NCBI GenBank assembly: GCA_965369945.1
Contig: CBDUST010000160.1
Location: forward strand, 1-9,899
Direction of reading: 5' to 3'
Source: JADFNO01 sp965369945
GTDB taxonomy: Bacteria > Planctomycetota > Phycisphaerae > Phycisphaerales > SM1A02
DNA length: 9,899 bases
Position 1 is the first letter of the stretch, and each line of letters opens with the position of its first letter. The position numbers and the translations under genes were made by a program. Shown here one piece after another: positions 5,111 through 9,899 of this stretch. The notes beneath the pieces are model-generated. The model saw only the letters and a program-made list of their open reading frames with translations, ran no database searches and was not told the origin of the DNA.

Positions 5111-5731
5111 ATGACACGAACGATGTACGTCGGCGGAATCGCCACTGTTTGCGCGACGATTCTCGTTTCGGCTGGACTACTTGCCCAGGATACGAAGCCA
5201 TCACCGCCCCCGGCAGAACAAATGCAGAAAATGATGGAGGAAGCGTGGGGGCGCTACATGACGCCGGGCGAAGAGCATGCGCAGCTCGCCAAGAGAGCGG
5301 GGGAATGGAACCTCCATGGCAAGATGTGGCCCTACCCAGGTTTGCCTGCCGAGGAGTTCGAGGCAACTAGCTCGATCAAATCAGTCATGGGCGGGCGATA
5401 CCTATTCGAAGAAACGGAGGGCGAATTCCAGGGCCAGAAATTTCAAGGCTTCGGGATTAGCGGTTTCGACAATCTGACGCACGAGTATGTCGGAACGTGG
5501 ATCGACAACATGGGCACCGGCATCATGGGATTCCGAGGCACAGTCAGCACGGACGGGAAGGTCTTTCACTACACCGGCGATCATCCGGATTTGTTCAACA
5601 ACCGCTACAAGACTGTGCGCACCGTCGAGACGATCACCGATGATGACAACTTCGTTTTCGTAACGTATGACACGACGCCGGACGGGGAAGAATTCAAGAT
5701 GATGGAGATGTCCTACACGCGCAAGCAGTAA
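5111..5731 (+). CDS. Secreted DUF1579 family protein
   Basis: The mature part matches the DUF1579 plan, a small beta-rich domain of unknown function found in many exported bacterial proteins: a GEWNLHGKMW-type opening strand, SVMGGRYLFEE (about 91-101), the long GFGISGFDNLTHEYVGTW stretch (about 113-130) followed by MGTGIMGFRGTV, and a closing strand near EEFKMMEMSYTRK. An N-terminal signal peptide (VGGIATVCATILVSAGLLA) with probable cleavage before QD near residue 26 indicates export. I chose ATG 5111 because AAAGGA (5097-5102) lies 8 nt before it; an in-frame ATG at 5102 overlaps that site. The first 20 or so mature residues are Pro- and Met-rich (PSPPPAEQMQKMMEE) and probably form a flexible linker. 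The gene stands alone: repeats follow it, and TGTCGCGACA (5739-5748) is a small palindrome just after the stop. Enzymatic function is not known. Confidence 0.85.
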   Translation: MTRTMYVGGIATVCATILVSAGLLAQDTKPSPPPAEQMQKMMEEAWGRYMTPGEEHAQLAKRAGEWNLHGKMWPYPGLPAEEFEATSSIKSVMGGRYLFEETEGEFQGQKFQGFGISGFDNLTHEYVGTWIDNMGTGIMGFRGTVSTDGKVFHYTGDHPDLFNNRYKTVRTVETITDDDNFVFVTYDTTPDGEEFKMMEMSYTRKQ

Positions 5732-5754
5732 GGCGAGTTGTCGCGACATCGGCT

Positions 5755-5788
5755 CGGGGGAAGAAAAAGTGTCAGGATGAATTGTGGG
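5755..5788 (+). repeat. Dispersed 'KVSG-stop' repeat, copy D
   Basis: GGGGGAAGAAAAAGTGTCAG followed by GATGAATT matches copies A-C through AGTGTCAGGATGAAT, with AAGT replacing AGGT. It lies 23 nt after the DUF1579 stop and reads in the same direction as that gene, as copy C does for the Fic gene. Confidence 0.65.
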
Positions 5789-5798
5789 AGGGGAGGAA

Positions 5799-5970
5799 AG
5801 GCACGGAGGCATCAAGGCATCATGGCATCAAGCTTGAGGGGACGAAGAAACCTCACCCCTAGCCCCTCTCCCGCCCCCGGATAGGGGAGAGGGGAATCAG
5901 ATTGCGCGTTGAATGTGTTTGGGTACAGCTGAGAAGAAGGCACCAGGCACTCGGCACTCGGCATTAGGAA
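5799..5970. repeat. Second block of modular intergenic repeats
   Basis: The modules are AAGGCACGGAGGCA (5799-5812), three 8-nt GGCATCA(A/T) units (5808-5831), a CCTCACCCCTAGCCCCTCTCCC element whose CCCCTCTCCC (5863-5872) pairs with GGGAGAGGGG (5885-5894), and GGCACTC repeated then GGCATTA (about 5946-5966). The first two families also occur in 521-640 and the third inside the gene at 1575-1635. No gene is seen between 5732 and 6021. Confidence 0.75.
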
Positions 5971-5994
5971 GCTAGCATCATGGCATTCAGGGAT

Positions 5995-6023
5995 GATTCA
6001 ATCGAGAAAGCTTCGATTGGATC
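5995..6023 (-). terminator. Hairpin at the 3' end of the 462-aa gene
   Basis: GATTCAATCGA (5995-6005) pairs with TCGATTGGATC (6013-6023) around a 7-nt loop: 11 bp with one G-U. The stem includes the first bases of the stop codon region (6022-6024). There is no T-run, so the role as terminator or 3'-end stabiliser is inferred from position. Confidence 0.45.
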
Positions 6024-7410
6024 AGTGGGGTTCTCGAACTGATTCGGACGTGTCGCCGTTGCCGAACTCGAAGCTCAGCAGGTATTGGGCGCCCCAGAGG
6101 GGGTATGTCACCTGACACTGGTAGCCGACGAACTCGTCGGGGTTCCAGCCCTGTGAGTTGCACAGATACTCTGCGAGCTCGCCAAGCCGGGGGTATGCCG
6201 GGCAACTCGCCTGGTCAAGCCCCATGCCCAGATGCTCCAGACGCGGCCGATCGGGCAACCGATCGAACCAGCGGTCGGCGGCCAGGTTTCCAGTCAACGC
6301 GTCGTACTGGCCCGTGTCCGGCGATGCGATCGGACCCCGGTTGCCGACCATGTAGGCGGCCAAGGTCGGGATGCTGGCCTGCGCGAGACTTCGGTGCAGA
6401 TGCACGGACATGACAAGATTCTGCGACGGCCCCTCGCTGACTAAGGAGCAATCCAGGAGCCGTGGCTCGTGCTGCGCTGGATGCTCAACCGCTTGGAAGC
6501 TAGTCCCCAGCACGACGTCGAAGGGGTCCTTAGCCGCGCGATCGGGATCGATCAGTACCGGGAGCTGCCCTCCAACTTGCCTGGCCACGACGTGCGGCAG
6601 GGGCTTGGAGCAGAACCGGTCGAGCACGGAAAGCGGCGCGCCGGCGGCCAGCGGGGCGTCGCCGACACTCTGGACGTGGATGTCTGCCTTGGCGAGTTCC
6701 TTGGGGTCTCCATAGGCGAACCGGTGGGTCGGACAAATCGGCAGCGCATCGGGACGGCGTCGCACACCGATCATGCCCATCGCCGTGATGCAGTCCATCT
6801 TTTGCGGATCGTCGGTGCGCGGCCGGTAGAGATAGACCCCCAAATGCGTTTGGAACTCGCGGCGTGTGAGGACGCGAATGCTCTGGAACGCGCTGCGACG
6901 GGCCGATTCAGCCTCGTCGACCGGGGCAACCTCTTGCGGGCCGGTGTGGTCATGTGATGTTCTGATTGTCGCTAGCGCCGCGAGCAGCCGTGTTTGGCTT
7001 CCGCCATGCTCATCAATAAGGACGGCATACTGATCGACGGCTGCGCTGGCGACCGCAACCAGGGACTCGTCGCAGCCCCGCCGGCGCGCGGCTTGAACGA
7101 TCTGGTGCAATCCTTGCAGGCCCGGGAAATAGGAGAGGGCCGTCAGCGGATCGCCGCGATGACGGATCGCGCGCAGCAGGCGCTGACACACCGGGCGCGT
7201 GACCTTCAGCCATCGGCTCATCTGGACGATGGTCCGCCGTTCGACGGGGAAGGAACGCATCAGGGCCCGCAGCTCCGCCTGGAGACGTTCGCCCGTGCGG
7301 CGGGCGAGGTCGATCTGCGCCTGCGTCATTGACTCCGATCGCCGCTGACCGTTGCCGCGGGGTAGGCCTTCGCTGGCAGCCGGCGGCGGTGAAGATCGGG
7401 CTTGGGGCAT
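6022..7410 (-). CDS. Putative DNA-binding protein, 462 aa, family not recognised
   Basis: I do not recognise the family. After a Pro/Ser/Arg-rich start, residues about 29-55 form a helix, and TIVQMSRWLKVTRPVCQRLLRAI (60-82, interrupted by a turn near KVTR) looks like a helix-turn-helix. It is followed by GDPLTALSYFPGLQGLHQIV and a helical stretch (118-150). A polar linker (151-172) leads to a large domain (about 173-450) with no motif I can name, containing scattered Cys (for example in MDC, ICPTHRF, FCSK, LLDC, YLCN) and a hydrophobic C-terminal strand (YLLSFEFGNGD). A transcriptional regulator with an unknown effector domain is the most economical reading. GAAGGA 9 nt before ATG 7410 supports the long start; ATG 7329 (GGAG 4 nt upstream) is an alternative that drops the 27-residue tail. 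Base composition is visibly more GC-rich than the Fic operon. A probable promoter lies at 7554-7581. Confidence 0.75.
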   Translation of the reverse strand: MPQARSSPPPAASEGLPRGNGQRRSESMTQAQIDLARRTGERLQAELRALMRSFPVERRTIVQMSRWLKVTRPVCQRLLRAIRHRGDPLTALSYFPGLQGLHQIVQAARRRGCDESLVAVASAAVDQYAVLIDEHGGSQTRLLAALATIRTSHDHTGPQEVAPVDEAESARRSAFQSIRVLTRREFQTHLGVYLYRPRTDDPQKMDCITAMGMIGVRRRPDALPICPTHRFAYGDPKELAKADIHVQSVGDAPLAAGAPLSVLDRFCSKPLPHVVARQVGGQLPVLIDPDRAAKDPFDVVLGTSFQAVEHPAQHEPRLLDCSLVSEGPSQNLVMSVHLHRSLAQASIPTLAAYMVGNRGPIASPDTGQYDALTGNLAADRWFDRLPDRPRLEHLGMGLDQASCPAYPRLGELAEYLCNSQGWNPDEFVGYQCQVTYPLWGAQYLLSFEFGNGDTSESVREPH

Positions 7411-7777
7411 CTCAGGGGTTCCTTCGAGGGACGCGTTGGGCTTCCATGTTCTTCGTGAGGATAGCTCAGATTGTTCTCAGATTCTCGCCGATGCCTCACG
7501 GTATGCGAGTATTTCGTATGGTAGGGCAAGAATCGCAATATTCGTACAAATACAGTATATTTATGAACTTACAGCCGCCAAACCCCCTGGGCAAGGGAGC
7601 CGCACCCAAAAACTCCCAGAAACTCTGAAACTGTTCTTGACCTGTCCCGAATCAAGGATAATGAATCATACCGCATCCACCTGAAAAAGTTCAGTTCGGT
7701 GTAGACACGACCCGCACGAAGCATCTATACAAGAACAGCTTTCCGAAACGGAATCCAGACCACAAAGGACTGAAGAA
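7411..7777. other. Divergent intergenic region between the 462-aa gene and a secreted-protein gene
   Basis: This 367-nt interval contains the - strand promoter candidate above. On the + side, TTGACC (7637-7642) is followed by GATAAT (7657-7662), but the 14-bp spacing is too short for a normal sigma70 promoter, so the true + promoter is unresolved. No repeats of the types seen elsewhere and no credible small gene were found. Confidence 0.5.
7554..7581 (-). promoter_or_regulatory. Candidate promoter of the 462-aa gene
   Basis: On the - strand TTGGCG (7581-7576) and TATACT (7559-7554) are separated by 16 bp. TATACT matches the -10 consensus at 4 of 6 and TTGGCG matches the -35 at 4 of 6. It lies in the most AT-rich part of the interval and would leave a leader of about 140 nt before ATG 7410. 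Confidence 0.35.
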
Positions 7778-8788
7778 ATGAAGAAGCTCGCATCCATGTT
7801 GACCGTCACAATCACCGGCCTAGCGCTCCTGGCGATCCCCACGAACACCCTGGCCGACCATATCAACGGGCACGACAATTGCGATCCGGTCTTCCCGGTG
7901 CCGTTTCCAGGACAGGAGTTCTTTAACGGCGGCATCCTGTTTGTTACCGCGATCGGCCCGGTCGACGGCTACATTATCACCAACACCACCTTTGATATCA
8001 CTTGGGTTTCCGACGGAGCCACTCCTGCATCGGATCTGCAAATTCATGGCTCCGTGCAGGTGAACGAAACCTATGCCTACTTCACAGTCACCGGTGCGGA
8101 CCTCGGCTTCGGAAGCGGACCGGGAGTATTCAAGGGATCGTTCTCCACTGACGAACTGAATGGTCTTGTCTGGCCGAGCTTCTTCTTCCCGCCCTATTCC
8201 ATCGTTGATTTGGAGATTGATGCAGTCAACGGCGGAGGGATCCAAGGGTCTGGCTACTTCGTCGATTCGTTTATCAACTTCGATGTGATTCCGGCGCCGC
8301 CTTGCATCACACCCTGCTCGGTCGACCTCGACGGGAACGTCGGCCCCTGCGAGTTCGATGCGTTCCGCGGTTTCTACGACTCCGGTGACTTGGACAGCCT
8401 AGTTGAATCGGATGACAGCGATCTGTGTTATGAACCAGGCATCGTACTCGATCCAACAGAAGCTCCGATTACGCTGGATTTCACGGCAACGTTGCCCGAC
8501 GATTCGCCATCGACCCTCGACGTGACGATCGAATCGTCAGCGAACACGGTCGGTTTGGAACTCACGGTCTCATTCTGGAACTACAACACAGATTCGTGGG
8601 ACGTTGTTGGCACGGACACGCAATCCCTCAACAAAGATGGGGTCAGGACGTTTTCCGGCGATCCGGTGGATCATGTAGAGCCGGGCACCGGTGAAGTGAG
8701 GACTCGATACGAAGTTCGTGTCGTGAGCTTTATATTCCTATTCCCATGGCTGGATTGCGTTGACCGGATCTATTGGACGGTTGGCTAA
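7778..8788 (+). CDS. Large secreted acidic protein, beta-sandwich-like, function unknown
   Basis: The 336-aa precursor begins with a clear signal peptide (MKKLASMLTVTITGLALLAI, cleavage probably after TLA at residue 26). AAAGGA lies 8 nt before the ATG. The mature N-terminal half (about 27-170) is rich in Gly, Asp and aromatic residues and alternates short strands (SDLQIHGSVQVNETYAYFTV, FINFDV). A Cys-containing, strongly acidic segment follows (CITPCSVDLDGNVGPCEFD to SDDSDLCYEPG, about 176-221), reminiscent of calcium-binding or inter-domain linkers. The C-terminal part (about 225-336) looks like a single beta-sandwich domain: ITLDFTATLP, LELTVSFWNYNTDSWDVVG, VEPGTGEVRTRYEVRVV and a closing IYWTV. 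There is no membrane anchor, PEP-CTERM tail or sortase motif, so it may be released or bound to the surface by other means. A strong terminator follows. Ligand or activity is unknown. Confidence 0.8.
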   Translation: MKKLASMLTVTITGLALLAIPTNTLADHINGHDNCDPVFPVPFPGQEFFNGGILFVTAIGPVDGYIITNTTFDITWVSDGATPASDLQIHGSVQVNETYAYFTVTGADLGFGSGPGVFKGSFSTDELNGLVWPSFFFPPYSIVDLEIDAVNGGGIQGSGYFVDSFINFDVIPAPPCITPCSVDLDGNVGPCEFDAFRGFYDSGDLDSLVESDDSDLCYEPGIVLDPTEAPITLDFTATLPDDSPSTLDVTIESSANTVGLELTVSFWNYNTDSWDVVGTDTQSLNKDGVRTFSGDPVDHVEPGTGEVRTRYEVRVVSFIFLFPWLDCVDRIYWTVG

Positions 8789-8822
8789 CGATCAGCTCAA
8801 TCAACCGACAGTAAGGTTCTCT

Positions 8823-8853
8823 ACCGGATGCCAAGTCGGCACCCGGTTTTTTT
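8823..8853 (+). terminator. Rho-independent terminator of the 336-aa secreted protein gene
   Basis: ACCGGATGCC (8823-8832) pairs with GGCACCCGGT (8838-8847) with one A-C mismatch and loop AAGTC, directly followed by seven T (8847-8853). It lies 34 nt after the stop at 8788. This is the only hairpin in the window with a proper U-tract. Confidence 0.85.
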
Positions 8854-8886
8854 GCTATGTCCGGTGCGAAGCGTTGAGAAGGCGTC

Positions 8887-8958
8887 GTCGCTCGTGTTCC
8901 GACTGGGTTTCACCCACCGCGATGACCCGCCACGAGCGACTTTTCCTCGCCGCCGAGG
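8887..8958. repeat. Nested inverted repeats in the interval between the two secreted-protein genes
   Basis: GTCGCTCGTG (8887-8896) and CACGAGCGAC (8931-8940) are perfect inverse complements. Between them lies TGGGT-ttc-ACCCA (8904-8916). TTTT follows the outer arm, then CCTCG-ccgc-CGAGG (8945-8958). Folded as RNA this gives a branched structure. The rest of 8854-9214 contains no convincing gene; frames on both strands (8962-9156 +, 8910-9203 -) lack ribosome sites. Confidence 0.5.
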
Positions 8959-9073
8959 CCGGTGAACGAACTCAATTTGGCAGTCCAGGGGGCTTTGGGG
9001 GCCTCTCGGATCGCGACCAGGCCTGTCTCCGGGGCGATCGCCATGCGTTCTGACGGAACGAGCCTGTTTTTTA

Positions 9074-9101
9074 TTGACACTGCCCTTGGAATTGGTAGTG
9101 T
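9074..9101 (+). promoter_or_regulatory. Candidate sigma70-like promoter of the PEP-CTERM gene
   Basis: A perfect TTGACA (9074-9079) is followed after 16 bp by TAGTGT (9096-9101; 4 of 6 to the -10 consensus). The leader to ATG 9215 would be about 105 nt. A T-rich run (9067-9072) precedes the -35. Confidence 0.45.
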
Positions 9102-9214
9102 GATCAGTGGCGTGACGGGGGACCGCGCCCGCAAACCCATCAAAAGAGAGAGCTGATGCCGCTGTCGTTCGAGCGCGGGGTGGAAACTCGTGCCCTCAAA
9201 CAAGGAGAAGGTTA

Positions 9215-9778
9215 ATGAACACGGACTTTACGCGATCTTTGGGGCGGAACGTCGCCGTTGTGGCCGCTCTCGCACTGACCGCTACCGTCGCTCACGCTGA
9301 TCTCACTGGCGACCTTTTTGGCGACGACGTGTTTGGCGAAATCGTCGGCGGCCCGGGGGCTTTCGTGGTCGTCCCGCCGAACGCTATCGTCGGAGCCGGA
9401 ATCGAATTCGTTATCGAATTTGTGGGTACGCCGGCCTTCAATATTGACATCGGTCCGTCCTCCGTGCATCTGTTCTCGGTGTTCGGAGCACAGATTTCGA
9501 CCGGGGCGGGCGAGGTGCTGGTCCTCAGCGACCTGGACGGTTTGCTTGGAGATTTTGAGATTGCCGGGATTACCAATTTCATGACCAATCAGGGGCCCGA
9601 CATCACCGAGAGCGACGTCACCTGGACCGCCCACACGATTAGCCTCAACATGTCCCCCCATATCTGGGACGCCGACGGCTTTGTTAGCTTCGACATCGTG
9701 AAAGTCCCGGCTCCGTCGGCGCTGGCCCTCCTGGGCGTGGCGGGCTTGGTCGGCTGCCGACGACGACGCCGAGAATGA
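9215..9778 (+). CDS. Secreted protein with PEP-CTERM-type sorting tail
   Basis: The 187-aa precursor has an N-terminal signal peptide (VAVVAALALTATVAHA, cleavage before DL near residue 29) and a C-terminal sorting-type tail at 164-187: VPAPSA, a hydrophobic helix (LALLGVAGLVG), one Cys and then five Arg before a final Glu. This is the three-part plan of PEP-CTERM signals, processed by exosortase-type enzymes in other bacteria; here the core is PAP rather than PEP. The mature part (about 29-163) is rich in Gly, Asp and hydrophobic strands (GIEFVIEFVG, VHLFSVFGAQI, VLVLSDLDGLLGDFEI) without a motif I can name; Cys is absent apart from the tail. AAGGAG lies 7 nt before ATG 9215. A perfect 13-bp hairpin follows the gene. 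No exosortase gene lies in this window. Confidence 0.85.
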   Translation: MNTDFTRSLGRNVAVVAALALTATVAHADLTGDLFGDDVFGEIVGGPGAFVVVPPNAIVGAGIEFVIEFVGTPAFNIDIGPSSVHLFSVFGAQISTGAGEVLVLSDLDGLLGDFEIAGITNFMTNQGPDITESDVTWTAHTISLNMSPHIWDADGFVSFDIVKVPAPSALALLGVAGLVGCRRRRRE

Positions 9779-9831
9779 GCTGGAGTATTCGCTTCTAGAC
9801 ACGCCTTTTCGATTATCCCCAAATTCATGGA

Positions 9832-9862
9832 CACAGCGCGCGCCAGGTCGGCGCGCGCTGTG
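9832..9862 (+). terminator. Perfect 13-bp hairpin downstream of the PEP-CTERM gene
   Basis: CACAGCGCGCGCC (9832-9844) pairs fully with GGCGCGCGCTGTG (9850-9862) around loop AGGTC, about 53 nt after the stop. It is followed by CGTTATCG rather than a T-run. It probably marks the 3' end of the message; whether it terminates alone is not shown. Confidence 0.6.
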
Positions 9863-9899
9863 CGTTATCGACGACGACGGCAACGTCTCGGCCCTCCTC

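Noticed and set aside
7637..7662. TTGACC ... GATAAT as promoter of the secreted-protein gene at 7778
   Set aside because: The spacing is 14 bp, too short for a usual sigma70 promoter, so I did not list it as a feature.
8910..9203. Frames 8910-9203 - and 8962-9156 + before the PEP-CTERM gene
   Set aside because: They overlap on opposite strands, no ribosome site precedes either, and the interval contains the likely promoter of the next gene.

Overview
The window looks like a planctomycete chromosome, probably Phycisphaerae-like. The best evidence is a secreted protein ending in a PEP-CTERM-type tail (VPAPSA, a hydrophobic stretch, then a run of five Arg), a lipid-associated-type DUF1579 secreted protein, a second large acidic secreted protein, and abundant modular intergenic repeats (CACGGAG / CACAGATGGACACGGATG / CCTCAAGCCTC / CCCCTCTCCC types) of the kind that fill such genomes. 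This assignment is inference. No rRNA, tRNA, CRISPR array or complete transposase was seen.

Layout. 1-640 is gene-free repeat DNA, including a 167-nt tandem duplication and a near-perfect palindrome. 642-839 (+) may encode a small two-helix membrane protein. 1088-2024 (-) holds a 58-aa ribbon-helix-helix regulator followed by an unrecognised 217-aa gene; between them lie a perfect 20-bp palindrome over a promoter-like -10, a strong hairpin and a strong Shine-Dalgarno. 2375-4481 (-) is a tight three-gene operon, with 4-nt overlaps at both junctions: a TIGR04255-like protein, an unknown acidic/helical protein and a Fic-domain protein. Inverted copies of a 32-bp repeat (2103-2134 and 4819-4850, 31 of 32 identical) flank this operon, so the block looks like a discrete cassette. 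5111-5731 (+) is the DUF1579 secreted protein, followed by a second block of intergenic repeats. 6022-7410 (-) is a 462-aa putative DNA-binding protein of unknown family. 7778-8788 (+) and 9215-9778 (+) are two secreted proteins, each with its own Shine-Dalgarno and downstream hairpin.

How it fits together. The two - strand modules (regulator plus unknown gene; TIGR04255-like plus unknown plus Fic) look like accessory, toxin-antitoxin- or defence-like units set in repeat-rich DNA. The secreted-protein genes on the + strand look like ordinary single-gene units of the host. The Fic cassette and the regulator/palindrome/hairpin locus are the best candidates for undescribed systems. Their functions are inferred from architecture, not shown.
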